DNA of 64,000 nucleotides from Sphingomonas canadensis (GCF_026013525.1 NZ_JAPDRA010000001.1:62001-126000), one strand, 5' to 3'; positions 52,611 to 62,447 are shown, counted from the first letter of the stretch. Notes: generated by a model not told the origin, from the letters alone. Program-made: numbers and translations.

Positions 52611-53815
52611 GCGATTCCCTCTCGCAGACAATCGTAGAGTGTATCGATCAGCGCTCTGGGGCGATCGTCCATGGCGCTTCCCGAGGCGGCGTGGTTCATG
52701 CTGTAGGCGAAGCTGAGCCGCGCCTCGGGATCGGCGAAGGCGAAGGATCCCCCGACCCCGGCATGGCCGAAGGCACGCGGATTCACGCCCATGGGATGGA
52801 ATGCGGGATTGTGAAGCGCGAAGCCGCGTCCGAAGCGGAAGCGGCGGCCCGTCAGGCCGCATTCCTCATGCCAGCGTTCTTCGCGAAGCGTCTCGACCGC
52901 GGCGGGCGACAGCAGCCTGACCCCGTCGACCTCACCGATTACCGCCGCCATGATCCGCGCGACCGCCCGGGCATTTCCGTGGCCGTTGGCGGATGGCAGC
53001 ACCGATTCTCTCCACATCCGCGAGTTGAACACGTCCTCGGCCCTTGGCAGTGGCCGCCATGCGCGGCTCAACGGCGATCCGGTCTCCGCCGCGATGTGGC
53101 GAAGGCTCACCGAGTCCGGGTTGACGATGAACTCAGCCACACGCGCGTCGTCTGCCGCGGTCAGCCCGAACCGGAAATCCGCATGCAGCGGCCCGGCGAT
53201 CTCCTCCGCGAAAAAGGCGTCAACCGGCCGTCCCGATACCCGCCGGACCAGCTCCCCCACCAGATGGCCGAAGGTCGACGAGTGATAGGCGCCGCGCGTA
53301 CCCGGTGCCCAGGCCGGCGCCTGACGGGCCAGGCCCTCGATCACCGCGTTCCAGCCGGGAAGCGCGCCTTGCGGAACGGCATCCGGATAGACCAGCGCAG
53401 CGAGATGGCTGATGAGGCAGTCGACGGTTATGTCCGCCTTTCCCGCCTGCGCGAATTCCGGCCAATATCGCGCCACCGGGGCGTCGAGATCGAGCAGGCC
53501 GCGGTCGATGAGGATATGCGCGCAAAGCGCCACCATCGCCTTGCTTACCGACATCATGCAGAGGATCGTGCCGGCCTCCCACGGCCGGGTTCGCGCGGCG
53601 TCGGCATGTCCACCCCACAAATCCACGACCGGCCGTCCGCCCAGATAGACGCAAACCGCCGCGCCCACCTCGCTTCGCGCGCTGAAATTCTCGACGAAAG
53701 TTTCGCGGACGGGCGCAAACCGGTCGTCCGTGAAGCCATCGATAGCAAATGGCGGGGGCAAGTTACGCGGCCTTTCCGGACGGCGGAGCGGTTCCGGCCC
53801 GCCGCCCGATTTCAT
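52607..53815 (-). CDS. Serine hydrolase of the beta-lactamase/EstB family
   Basis: About 402 residues. SxxK motif SVSK near residue 90, a YxS/N-type tyrosine in GAYHSST, and a third motif GHAGVGG. These enzymes are usually carboxylesterases or lactonases rather than beta-lactamases. No signal peptide; cytoplasmic. Start is ATG 53815 (TTG 53824 would overlap the receptor's stop). Between receptor and transporter genes; it could hydrolyse an ester or lactone as the first step after uptake (inference). Confidence 0.85.
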   Translation of the reverse strand: MKSGGGPEPLRRPERPRNLPPPFAIDGFTDDRFAPVRETFVENFSARSEVGAAVCVYLGGRPVVDLWGGHADAARTRPWEAGTILCMMSVSKAMVALCAHILIDRGLLDLDAPVARYWPEFAQAGKADITVDCLISHLAALVYPDAVPQGALPGWNAVIEGLARQAPAWAPGTRGAYHSSTFGHLVGELVRRVSGRPVDAFFAEEIAGPLHADFRFGLTAADDARVAEFIVNPDSVSLRHIAAETGSPLSRAWRPLPRAEDVFNSRMWRESVLPSANGHGNARAVARIMAAVIGEVDGVRLLSPAAVETLREERWHEECGLTGRRFRFGRGFALHNPAFHPMGVNPRAFGHAGVGGSFAFADPEARLSFAYSMNHAASGSAMDDRPRALIDTLYDCLREGIA

Positions 53816-53820
53816 GAGTT

Positions 53821-56010
53821 TCAATCGAATTTGTAGCCGATGCGCACGCCGAAGGTGCGAGGATTCCCGACACGCCCCGCCACGCGCGCGGCGGCGAAGC
53901 TCGCGGTTCCCGTGACATATTCGGTATTCGTCAGGTTACGGCCCCATAGCGAGACGCTCAGCCGGTCTCCAGGCGCCGCCACGACCAGCGATCCGTTCAG
54001 CAGGAAATACGGCTTCTGGCTCTCGAGCAGCGTGTTCTCCGGCGTGAAATAGCGCCTTCCGTTCCAGCTTCCTTCGACGCGGATCGACGGGCGCCAGCCG
54101 GACGCCATCGTGAAGCTCTTCTCCGCCGCCAGGTTGAGCGTGTAGTTCGGCGTCGCGCTCAGATCCTGGCCCGAGGCGTCGAACGATAGCGAAGTGTTGC
54201 GACGCGGCGCGCTCGTGAAGTCCTTGTAGACGCCATCGAGCAGCGACAGATTGCCCTCAAGGGTGAGCCCGTCGACCGGCGTCGCGCGCAATTCGAGCTC
54301 CAGGCCCTTGATCGACGCATTCGCCGCGTTGCGGATGTCGGTCTGCCCCGGCACGATGAAGAAGTTCACCTGCAGGTCGGTATAGTCGTAATAGAAGAGC
54401 GTAATGTTGGCCTGCAGCCGGCGGTCGAGCCAGCTCGTCTTCACCCCGGCTTCGTAGCTCCACAGATATTCCGGGCCGAAGCCCTGGGTGGCGCTGGGGC
54501 TGCTGTTGATGAAGCCGCCGCTCTTGAAGCCGCGCGAGGCGGAAACATAGGTCAGAATGCCGTCGCGCGGGCGCCATTCCAGCCCGGCCTTGGGCGTCCA
54601 CGCCGAATAGCGGCCTTCGAGCGCGTAATTCTGGGTGGCGCTGGCCACCTGCGTGGTGATGTTCCGGACGGCTCGACGCTGGGTGAAGTCCTTGTCTTCG
54701 GTGGAATAGCGCAACCCCGCAGTGAGGGTCAGCGTGTCGGTCAGCGCGTAGCTTGCCTGGCCGAATGCCGCCCAGTTCCGGGTTTCCACGTGCGGCGCCG
54801 AAAAGGTCTCGGTGTTGGTCGAGATCGTCTGGACACGCAGCGGATAGTCGATCGTCTCGGAGAAATAATAGGCGCCGAGCACGAACGACAGCCGGTCGAA
54901 CTTGCCGGTCAGGTTGAGCTCTTCGGACTTTTGCGACTGGCGCTCGTTCAGGATCGTACGATTGAGGTCGAGATCGCTGGCGTCGGTATCGAACGACGCG
55001 GCGAAATCGGATTCGCGGTACGAGGTGATCGATTTGAGCGTCAGGCTGGGAGAAAGCTCGAAGCTGGCCTCCGCGCCCACGCCCCAGCCCTCGCGCCGCG
55101 AATTGTGCGGAAAATTGTTCGCGATCCTGGAATAATCGCCCAGCAGCGTGTCGCTCAGGCTCGTGCCGCCGCGCAGTTCCAGCAGCTTACTGTAGCTCAT
55201 GATCGCCGATTTCTGACGCAGATAATCGGCGCGCAGGATGATGTCGGTGCCCGCAGCCGGGTTCCAGCGCAACTGCCCGCGCACCGCCTTGGTATCGTCG
55301 TCGTCGATGTCGTTGCCGCTTGGGTTGATGTTCTTCACATAGTCATCGTGGGCCGAATAGAGTGCCGCGATGCTGGCCGAGAAGTCGCCGCCGAGCGGGC
55401 CGCTGAGATAGCCGGCAAGCTGGACGGCGTCGTAATTGCCATAACCCGCCTCGAACTTGCCGCGAAGGACCTCGTCGGGCTTGCGCGAGATCACGTTGAT
55501 CGTGCCGCCCACCGAATTGCGGCCGTACAGCGTGCCCTGCGGCCCACGGAGCACCTCGACGCGCTCGACATCGAGGAAGCTGTTGAAATAGGATGCGGGG
55601 CGGGCGAGGTATACGCCGTCCATGTGTACGGTCGAGCTCGGATCCGATCCGGCGAACACGTTGTTCGATCCGACGCCGCGGATATAGATCTGCGCGAACG
55701 AACTGTTCTCCGACACCGTCATGCTGGGCGCCAACTGGGTGAGATCACGCATGTCGCGGGCGCCGGAACGCTGCAGCGCATCGCCGCCATAGGCGCTGAT
55801 GCCCATCGCGGTATCCTGCAGGCGAGTTGCCCCGTTCTTGGTCGCGGTGACGACGATATCGCCGTGATACGCATCTTCCGCCGCCGGCGCCTCGGCCTGG
55901 TCCGCCTGCTCCTGCGCGGCCGCTGGCATGGCGAGCAGGGTCATCGCGGCGACGCCCCCCAATAAGCCGGGCATGGCCGCAATGGTATGTTTCATATCCC
56001 CCAGACGCAT
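53821..56010 (-). CDS. TonB-dependent outer membrane receptor
   Basis: 729 residues. Signal peptide to about residue 33 (MPAAAQ), a TonB box-like DIVVTA near residue 50, plug domain with GISAYGGDAL and VLRGPQGTLYGRNSVGG, a 22-strand barrel, and the C-terminal FGVRIGYKFD ending in an aromatic-acid pair. Sphingomonad receptors of this branch often import aromatic or terpenoid compounds rather than iron. ATG 56010 is favoured: AAGGGGG lies 5 bases upstream. Promoter side faces the GntR gene, and motif copy 1 is at 56046-56070. Confidence 0.9.
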   Translation of the reverse strand: MRLGDMKHTIAAMPGLLGGVAAMTLLAMPAAAQEQADQAEAPAAEDAYHGDIVVTATKNGATRLQDTAMGISAYGGDALQRSGARDMRDLTQLAPSMTVSENSSFAQIYIRGVGSNNVFAGSDPSSTVHMDGVYLARPASYFNSFLDVERVEVLRGPQGTLYGRNSVGGTINVISRKPDEVLRGKFEAGYGNYDAVQLAGYLSGPLGGDFSASIAALYSAHDDYVKNINPSGNDIDDDDTKAVRGQLRWNPAAGTDIILRADYLRQKSAIMSYSKLLELRGGTSLSDTLLGDYSRIANNFPHNSRREGWGVGAEASFELSPSLTLKSITSYRESDFAASFDTDASDLDLNRTILNERQSQKSEELNLTGKFDRLSFVLGAYYFSETIDYPLRVQTISTNTETFSAPHVETRNWAAFGQASYALTDTLTLTAGLRYSTEDKDFTQRRAVRNITTQVASATQNYALEGRYSAWTPKAGLEWRPRDGILTYVSASRGFKSGGFINSSPSATQGFGPEYLWSYEAGVKTSWLDRRLQANITLFYYDYTDLQVNFFIVPGQTDIRNAANASIKGLELELRATPVDGLTLEGNLSLLDGVYKDFTSAPRRNTSLSFDASGQDLSATPNYTLNLAAEKSFTMASGWRPSIRVEGSWNGRRYFTPENTLLESQKPYFLLNGSLVVAAPGDRLSVSLWGRNLTNTEYVTGTASFAAARVAGRVGNPRTFGVRIGYKFD

Positions 56011-56045
56011 GCGCACCCCCTTATTCTCTGCTGTGGCTCAATATT

Positions 56046-56070
56046 CGCTATCTGATATCTGTTACAACAC
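56046..56070. promoter_or_regulatory. Putative GntR operator, copy 1
   Basis: Read on the minus strand this is GTGTTGTAACAGATATCAGA plus TAGCG; 20 of the first 22 positions equal copy 2 at 56955-56979. It contains the palindromic core TATCTGATA (56049-56057). It lies 36-60 bases upstream of the receptor start and about 105 bases before GntR, so it could control both. Confidence 0.6.
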
Positions 56071-56176
56071 TATGCTGTCAATCCGTCGCGTGCCGGAGTA
56101 GGGGCGCTCCGAGAGGAATTGCATCTGCGGAGAGCGCGGCGCTATATGGCGCTCGATTGAAACTGGCGGATTTTCC

Positions 56177-56911
56177 ATGGCCGAAACATCGAAAATGTCA
56201 GAAATTCCCGTGATAGAGCCGGTCAAGCGTTATGACACGCTGGCTGACCGCGCATATCAGCAGCTCCGGCAGGCGCTGATGACCGGGATATTTCACCCCG
56301 GCCAGAAGCTGACGATTCGGAAGATTGCGGCGGTGCTGGGCGTGAGCGCGACACCCGCGCGCGACGCGATCAGCCGGCTGCTGTCCGAGCGGGTTCTGGA
56401 GAGCGACGCGAACCGCAACGTTTTCGCGCCCCAACTCGACGCGGAGAAGCTGAGCCATCTCTACGCAATGCGCATCGCGCTGGAGGGCCTTGCCGCGGAA
56501 GAGGGCGCAAAGCGCCTCCCGGACGAAAAGGTGCGCGAGCTTGAGCTCGTCCAAATGTCACTGATCGCTGCGATGGATCGTCAGGATTATCAGAAGGTAT
56601 TGATAGAAAACGAGAAATTCCATTTCGGCATCTATGCCGAATCCGGCAATCACATGCTGGTCGAGGCGATCGAGCAACTCTGGCTCAAGCTCGGCCCGAC
56701 GATGAACCTCCTCTATCCTTCCTATAATCATTCGCGAACGGGCGTGGTCCACCATCTTGCCGTGGTGGATGCGCTGCGTTCGCGGCAGCCGGCCGCCGTT
56801 CGGCAGGCGATCGAACAGGATCTTCGCGACGGCGAGGTCGAGCTGCGCAACGCCCTGTTGTCGGTCGGCGAGCGTCCGGAAAAGCCGCGCCGGCGCTCTG
56901 CTTCGCGATAA
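56177..56911 (+). CDS. GntR-family regulator with FCD domain
   Basis: 244 residues. Winged helix-turn-helix at about 20-85 (AYQQLRQALMTGIFHPGQKLTIRKIAAVLGVSATPARDAISRL), then an all-helical FCD domain with IALEGLAAEEGAKR and metal/effector-binding residues ENEKFHFGIY and VVHHLAVVDAL. FCD regulators bind carboxylate or acyl effectors. No ribosome site is evident before ATG 56177. Divergent from the receptor operon and upstream of the SDR-BKACE-HyuAB operon, it is the natural repressor of both. Confidence 0.9.
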   Translation: MAETSKMSEIPVIEPVKRYDTLADRAYQQLRQALMTGIFHPGQKLTIRKIAAVLGVSATPARDAISRLLSERVLESDANRNVFAPQLDAEKLSHLYAMRIALEGLAAEEGAKRLPDEKVRELELVQMSLIAAMDRQDYQKVLIENEKFHFGIYAESGNHMLVEAIEQLWLKLGPTMNLLYPSYNHSRTGVVHHLAVVDALRSRQPAAVRQAIEQDLRDGEVELRNALLSVGERPEKPRRRSASR

Positions 56912-56954
56912 AAATCCCGGCCTGAGGACCGATGGCCATTGCTTCCGCCGAAAA

Positions 56955-56979
56955 GTGTTGTATCAGATATCACATCGGC
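56955..56979. promoter_or_regulatory. Putative GntR operator, copy 2
   Basis: Sequence GTGTTGTATCAGATATCACA plus TCGGC, with palindromic core TATCAGATA at 56961-56969. It lies 7 bases upstream of the SDR start at 56986, a roadblock/repressor position. See copy 1. Confidence 0.6.
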
Positions 56980-56985
56980 GAGGGA

Positions 56986-57744
56986 ATGATGCGCAACAGA
57001 GTACTGGTTACTGCGGGCGGAAGCGGGATCGGCTTGGCGATCGTCGACAGCTTTCTGGCGTCGGGCGCGTCGGTGCATCTTTGCGATGTGGACGCCGATG
57101 CGGTCGCCAGGGCCGTCGCGACGCGTCCGGTGACGGCGAGCGTGACGGACGTCTCGGATTCGATCCAGATCGCGGACCTCGCGGCCCACGCCCTTTCCGC
57201 GCTGGGCGGGATCGACACGGTCGTGAACAACGCGGGTATCGGCGGCGCGCGCTGCCCGATCGAGGCCCTGAGCGACGAGGATTGGGACCGCACGCTGCGG
57301 ACGAACCTGTCGAGCATGTTCTATGTGGTCCGCGCGTTCGCACCGGCGATGAAGGCGCAGCGATCGGGCGCGATCATCAACATATCCACGACATCGGTGA
57401 AGACGGGCCTGCCCGAACGCACCCCCTATGTGGTGGCCAAGGCCGGGGTGGAGGCGCTGACGTCCAACCTCGCCCGCGAACTCGGGCCGTTCAACATCCG
57501 CTGCAACAGCCTGCGCCCCGGATCGATCGAAAACGAACGCGGCCGCGCGCTGCTGGCGGCGCGCGCGGAGCGCGAGGGACTGACCTACGATGCGGCTCTG
57601 GCGCAACGCCTGGCCTTCATTTCGATGCGCACGAAGATCGATCCGAGCGAGATCGGCGATGCGGCGGTCTTCCTGGCCTCGCACGCCGCCCGGCACATTT
57701 CGGGCCAGTGCCTGAGCGTGTGCGGAAATGCCGAGTGGGAATGA
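56986..57744 (+). CDS. SDR-family oxidoreductase
   Basis: 252 residues. VTAGGSGIGLAI (cofactor), NNAGIGG, NISTTS and YVVAK (catalytic). ATG 56986 (or the adjacent 56989) is preferred to 56932 because the longer form would start upstream of the operator motif and has no fold-related residues. Probable role: oxidation of a secondary alcohol to a ketone for the following enzymes. Its stop overlaps the BKACE start (ATGA at 57741-57744). Confidence 0.87.
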   Translation: MMRNRVLVTAGGSGIGLAIVDSFLASGASVHLCDVDADAVARAVATRPVTASVTDVSDSIQIADLAAHALSALGGIDTVVNNAGIGGARCPIEALSDEDWDRTLRTNLSSMFYVVRAFAPAMKAQRSGAIINISTTSVKTGLPERTPYVVAKAGVEALTSNLARELGPFNIRCNSLRPGSIENERGRALLAARAEREGLTYDAALAQRLAFISMRTKIDPSEIGDAAVFLASHAARHISGQCLSVCGNAEWE

Positions 57745-58649
57745 GTATGAGCAAGACGATCCTGACCTGCGCCGTTACCGGGGCGGGCGCCTATACCGAG
57801 AAGTCGCGCCACGTGCCGGTCAGCCCGGAGCAGATCGCCGGCGAATGCATCGCGGCGGCCCGCGCGGGCGCGGCGGTGTGCCACATCCACGTCCGCGATT
57901 CATCGGGCGCTCCCAGTATGGAGGCCGCGCTGTATCGCGAGGTGGCCGAGCGGATTCGCGCCAGCGACACGGATCTGGTCATAAACCTGACCACCGGTGC
58001 CGGCGCGCGCTACATCCCGGACAAGGACGATCCGCTGACTCCTGCCGCGGGATCGACGCTGACGACACCCGAGGTACGGGTCCGTCACGTCGTCGAGTTG
58101 AAGCCGGAAATCTGCAGCCTCGACATCGGCACGATGAACTTCGGCCGGCATGCCGTGCTCAACACGCCCGCCCATGTCGCGGCGATGGCGGAGATGGTCC
58201 AGGCGGTCGGCACCAAGCCGGAACTCGAAGTGTTCGACGTGGGGCATATCGACCATGCCCGGCGAATGGTTGGGGAAGGCATTATCGCCGGAAATCCGTT
58301 CTTCCAGATTTGCCTGGGCGTTGCCGGGGGGGCGCCCGCAACGCCCGAAGCGCTGATCGCCCTCAAGTCCTTCCTTCCTCCCGATGCGCATTGGGGCGGC
58401 TTCGGGGTTTCTGCCGCGTCGCTGCCGATGGTGGCGCTGTGCGTGCTGCTCGGCGGGCACGTCCGCGTGGGCCTGGAGGACAATCTGTATCTGCGGCGCG
58501 GCGAACTCGCGCCCGGCAATGCGGCGCTGGTCGAACAGGCCGTCGATATCGTTAGCAAACTGGGGGGGCAACTCGCGACCGCGGCGGAAGCGCGCGAGAT
58601 CCTTGAGCTCAAGAAGGCCGAGGGGGTGGCGGGTGCGCTTTGCAACTGA
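57741..58649 (+). CDS. Beta-keto acid cleavage enzyme (BKACE, DUF849)
   Basis: 302 residues. TIM-barrel of the BKACE family. LTCAVTGA at the N terminus, Zn ligands His48 and His50 in CHIHVRD, NLTTGAG, and the catalytic Glu246-Asp247 in VGLEDNLYL are all present, so it should be active. Family reaction: a beta-keto acid plus acetyl-CoA gives acetoacetate plus the shorter acyl-CoA. It is coupled at both ends (ATGA with the SDR, 17-base overlap with HyuA). Substrate not derivable from motifs. Confidence 0.87.
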   Translation: MSMSKTILTCAVTGAGAYTEKSRHVPVSPEQIAGECIAAARAGAAVCHIHVRDSSGAPSMEAALYREVAERIRASDTDLVINLTTGAGARYIPDKDDPLTPAAGSTLTTPEVRVRHVVELKPEICSLDIGTMNFGRHAVLNTPAHVAAMAEMVQAVGTKPELEVFDVGHIDHARRMVGEGIIAGNPFFQICLGVAGGAPATPEALIALKSFLPPDAHWGGFGVSAASLPMVALCVLLGGHVRVGLEDNLYLRRGELAPGNAALVEQAVDIVSKLGGQLATAAEAREILELKKAEGVAGALCN

Positions 58650-60681
58650 TACCGGAGGCACGTTCACCGATCTGGTCGTGGAAGGCGATGACGGCCTGTG
58701 GCGGGCGTTCAAGGCTTCCACGGTCGCCGAGGATCCGGTTCGGGGCGTGCTCGACGCGCTGCGCCTCGCTGCCGGCGACTATGGCCTGACGCTACGGGAC
58801 CTCTTGCAGCGCGGTGACACGTTCATCCACGCGACCACCCATGCGATCAACGCGGTGCTGACCGGAACGGTGGCGCGGACCGCGCTGCTGACGACTCAGG
58901 GCCATCCCGACATATTGCTCCTGCGCGAAGGCGGCAGGCCAGATCCGTTCGACTTCTCGACCGGTTTTCCAAAGCCTTATGTCGCGCGACGCGACGTCTG
59001 GGAGCTGCCCGGGCGCATCGACGCCGATGGCAGCGTCTTTGCCCCGCTCGATGAGGAGCGCGTGATCGCCATCCTCGACGAACTGGCGGAGCAACGGGTG
59101 GAGGCGATCGCCGTCTGTCTGCTCTGGTCGATCGTCAATCCGGCGCACGAACTGCGCCTCGGCGAACTGATCGAGGCGCGGCTGCCCGGCATCCCCTACA
59201 CGCTGTCGCACCAGCTCAACCCGATTCCGCGCGAGTACCGGCGGGCCTCGGCGGCGAGCATCGATGCTTCGCTGAAGCCGATGATGGGCCGCTACCTGGG
59301 CTCGCTCACCCGGCGGCTCGCCGATGCCGGCTTCGGCGGGCGCGTGCTGATGGTGACCTCGCAAGGCGGCGTGATGGACGCGGGAGCGCTGGCCAAGGCG
59401 CCGATCCACGTCCTGAACTCCGGGCCTTCGATGGCGCCCGTGGCCGGCAGGCACTTCGCCGGCGCGATGGCCGGCGACGCGATCGTCGCCGATACCGGCG
59501 GGACGACATTCGACATCAGCGTCGTGCGGGACGGGCGCCTACCGCTCACCCGGGAACTGTGGGTCGGGCCGCCGATCGTCGGGCATCTGACGGGTTTTCC
59601 TTCGGTGGATGTCCGCAGTGTCGGTGCAGGCGGCGGCAGCATCGGGCGGGTGGATCGCGGCGGCATCCTCCATGTCGGCCCGCAAAGCGCCGGCGCATGG
59701 CCCGGACCCGCCTGCTACGGACGCGGCGGGACCGAGCCGACGCTGACCGATGCCGCGCTGGTCCTGGGATATCTGGATCCCGCGTTCTTCCTGGGCGGAA
59801 CGATGCCGCTCGATGTCACGGCCAGCGAGCGAGCGCTGGCGACGATCGCAACGCCGCTTGGCGTGGACGTCACCGCCGCTGCCGCTGCGGTAGTCGAGCT
59901 TGCGACCGAGACGATGGCACAGGCCATCCTGCAGATAACCGAGGAACAAGGCATCGATCCGGAGCGCGCGACGCTGGTGGGCGGTGGCGGCGCGGCCGGC
60001 ATGAACCTTATCTTCATCGGCCGCCGCCTCGGATGCCCGCGCATCATCGTGCCCGAAGCGGGCTCCACGTTGAGCGCGGCCGGCGCGCTCATGTCCGACC
60101 TCGTGACCGAGCGCCGTGCGACGGCACGCATGTCGACCGTCGACTTTTCGCCAGCCGCCGCGAACGACGTCCTGGACAGGTTGCAGGAGGAATGTGCCGC
60201 GTTCGCCGCAGCGCAGACCGGCGATCCTGCGGAGGCCGATTTCGTGCGTACCGTCGAGGCCCGATATGCCGATCAGGCCTGGGAGATCGAAGTTATGCTG
60301 CCGGCCGGGCGGCTGGAGGGGCCGGCCGATGTCGCTCGCTTCCGGCAGGCGTTCGATGCCGAGCACCAGCGGCTCTACGGATTCTGCGATCCGGCGAGCG
60401 CGGTGGAGATAGTGAGCTGGCGGGTCGGCGTCGCGTGCCGGCTCAAGAATGCCGGTGCGCGCCGCCTCGCGGAGATCCCCGGCCGGCTCGATCGGCCCGC
60501 GCGCGCGATCACGCTGCCGAACGGGGAGCGGCACGATGCGCCGGTGCATCGCTGGTCCGACATGCCCGTGCAGGAAATCTTCTCCGGGCCTGCCGTCGTC
60601 GAATCCTTTTTCACGTCCGTCGTCATCGATCATGCGCAATTTCATCGCGCGGCCGACGGCAGCCTGGTGATCGACCTATGA
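58633..60681 (+). CDS. hyuA: Hydantoinase/oxoprolinase/ketone carboxylase A-type subunit
   Basis: 682 residues. GTG 58633 with AGGGGG 6 bases upstream; the reading above this is antisense to nothing known. DTGGTFTD (6-13) is the phosphate-binding motif of the acetate/sugar-kinase-like ATPase fold; ATTHAINAVLTG, DTGGTTFDI and GGGGAAG follow. The family includes ATP-dependent hydantoinases, 5-oxoprolinase, and acetone/acetophenone carboxylases, all of which phosphorylate an enol or imide. Works with HyuB next door (ATGA overlap). Which reaction it does here is inferred from the BKACE partner. Confidence 0.87.
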   Translation: MRFATDTGGTFTDLVVEGDDGLWRAFKASTVAEDPVRGVLDALRLAAGDYGLTLRDLLQRGDTFIHATTHAINAVLTGTVARTALLTTQGHPDILLLREGGRPDPFDFSTGFPKPYVARRDVWELPGRIDADGSVFAPLDEERVIAILDELAEQRVEAIAVCLLWSIVNPAHELRLGELIEARLPGIPYTLSHQLNPIPREYRRASAASIDASLKPMMGRYLGSLTRRLADAGFGGRVLMVTSQGGVMDAGALAKAPIHVLNSGPSMAPVAGRHFAGAMAGDAIVADTGGTTFDISVVRDGRLPLTRELWVGPPIVGHLTGFPSVDVRSVGAGGGSIGRVDRGGILHVGPQSAGAWPGPACYGRGGTEPTLTDAALVLGYLDPAFFLGGTMPLDVTASERALATIATPLGVDVTAAAAAVVELATETMAQAILQITEEQGIDPERATLVGGGGAAGMNLIFIGRRLGCPRIIVPEAGSTLSAAGALMSDLVTERRATARMSTVDFSPAAANDVLDRLQEECAAFAAAQTGDPAEADFVRTVEARYADQAWEIEVMLPAGRLEGPADVARFRQAFDAEHQRLYGFCDPASAVEIVSWRVGVACRLKNAGARRLAEIPGRLDRPARAITLPNGERHDAPVHRWSDMPVQEIFSGPAVVESFFTSVVIDHAQFHRAADGSLVIDL

Positions 60682-62447
60682 TCTCGCAACCTGCCTTGAG
60701 CGGTGCTCGCCTCGCGGTGCTGCGCAGCCGGATGGACGGCATCTCGCGCAAGATGTCGAAGGCGCTGACCCGCGCGGGACGATCCGGCGTGCTGAATCGC
60801 GCCAAGGACCTGTCCTGCGCGATCCTGTCTCCGGAATGTGCGCTGCTGAGCGCGGCGGACAGCCTGCCCATCCATGTGCTGAGCGGCCCGGACCTGATGG
60901 CGCGATCGATGCTCGACGCACATCCCGAACTGCGCCGGGGCGACGCCTTTCTGCACAACTGCCCCTATACGGGTTGCTCGCACGCCGCGGACCACACGAT
61001 CCTGGTCCCGGTGATCGACGATGAAGGCCGGCATCGCTTCACGGTGCTGGTGAAGGCCCATCAGGCCGATATCGGCGATAGCGCACCGACCACCTATTTC
61101 GCCGGCGCGCGCGATGTGTACGAGGAAGGGGCGCTTATCTTCCCGGCAGTACAGGTGCAGCGCGACTACAGGATCATCGACGACATCGTTCGCATGTGCC
61201 GTGCGCGAATCCGCGTTCCGGACCAATGGTATGGCGATTTCCTTGCGATGATCGGCGCAGCACGCTGCGGAGAGCAGGAGTTGCTCGATCTTGGCGCGGA
61301 GGTCGGCTGGGACGTGCTCGATGCCTTCTCGCAGGGGTGGCTCGCCTATGGCGAGCGGCAGATGCGCGATCGGATCGCCGGCCTTCCCGCGCTCACCGCG
61401 TCCGGATCGAGCAGGCACGATCCGATGCCGGGCACGCCCGCCGACGGCGTGGAAGTGCGCGCGACGGTCCGGATAGATCCCGGCGCGCATCGGATTATCG
61501 TCGATCTGACCGACAACATCGACGTCCTGCCCTGTGGCCTCAACGTCAGTGAGGCGTGCGCGCGCACCGGCGCGCTGATCGGTATCTTCAACACGCTGGG
61601 CGCCGGCGTAGTCAAGAACGCGGGCAGCATCGGCCGGGTTGAAATCCTGCTGCGCGACGGAAGCTGCATCGGCGGCGGGCGCCACCCCACGTCTTTCTCG
61701 GTATCCACCACCAACCTCGCCGACCGCATCGTCGCCGCGGTGCAGATCGCGGTCAGCGAGGTCCTGCCGGAAATGGCCCTCGCGGAAACGGGGGCGGTCA
61801 ATCCCCCGCACAAGGGCGTTGTCTCAGGTATCGATCCACGCGACGGCCGGGCTTTCATCAACCAGCTTTTCCTGGGCAGCACCGGAGGTGCGGCGTCGGC
61901 CCGCGCCGACGCCTGGCTGACCTATTCGCACGCAGGCAATGCCGGCATGTCGTTTGTCGACAGCATTGAGATGGTTGAGATGCACCACCCGCTCCGCGTC
62001 TTGCGGCGCGAACTCGTGCCGGACAGTGAAGGGGCCGGCGAACATACCGGCGCGCCGGCCCTGACCGTCGAGCTGGAGCCGATCGGGGCCGAGATCGAGA
62101 TCGCCTATGTCAGCGACGGCACGATCAATCGGGCGCAGGGCGTTTGCGGCGGCGCGGCCGCCGGCGCGGCCGCCCAGGCAAAGCGCACGCAGGCGGGCGT
62201 CGTGGATCTCCCGCCCTTCGGTCATCTGCGCCTTCGCCCGGGCGAGGCGCTGCTTTCGGTCGGCACCGGGGGTGGAGGCTTCGGCGATCCGCGGCGGCGC
62301 GATCCGGCCAAGGTGTGCGAGGATGTTCGCGACCGGCGGATATCGCGCCAGCGGGCATGGCTGACCTACGGCGTCGCGATCGGCGAGGACGGCGCGATCG
62401 ATGCCCGCGCAACCACTGAACTCCGCACGAAAGGCCCTTCGGAATGA
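60678..62447 (+). CDS. hyuB: Hydantoinase/ketone carboxylase B-type subunit
   Basis: 589 residues. RSRMDGISRKMSKALTRAG opens the family; GDAFLHNCPYTGCSHAADHT and KAHQADIGDSAPTTY give the metal-site region (His/Asp), with GGGGFGDPRRRDP near the C terminus. It carries the second half-reaction in HyuA-HyuB enzymes. It is longer than the smallest hydantoinase B by little, and complete. Coupled to HyuA (60678-60681) and to the next SDR (62444-62447). Confidence 0.88.
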   Translation: MISQPALSGARLAVLRSRMDGISRKMSKALTRAGRSGVLNRAKDLSCAILSPECALLSAADSLPIHVLSGPDLMARSMLDAHPELRRGDAFLHNCPYTGCSHAADHTILVPVIDDEGRHRFTVLVKAHQADIGDSAPTTYFAGARDVYEEGALIFPAVQVQRDYRIIDDIVRMCRARIRVPDQWYGDFLAMIGAARCGEQELLDLGAEVGWDVLDAFSQGWLAYGERQMRDRIAGLPALTASGSSRHDPMPGTPADGVEVRATVRIDPGAHRIIVDLTDNIDVLPCGLNVSEACARTGALIGIFNTLGAGVVKNAGSIGRVEILLRDGSCIGGGRHPTSFSVSTTNLADRIVAAVQIAVSEVLPEMALAETGAVNPPHKGVVSGIDPRDGRAFINQLFLGSTGGAASARADAWLTYSHAGNAGMSFVDSIEMVEMHHPLRVLRRELVPDSEGAGEHTGAPALTVELEPIGAEIEIAYVSDGTINRAQGVCGGAAAGAAAQAKRTQAGVVDLPPFGHLRLRPGEALLSVGTGGGGFGDPRRRDPAKVCEDVRDRRISRQRAWLTYGVAIGEDGAIDARATTELRTKGPSE

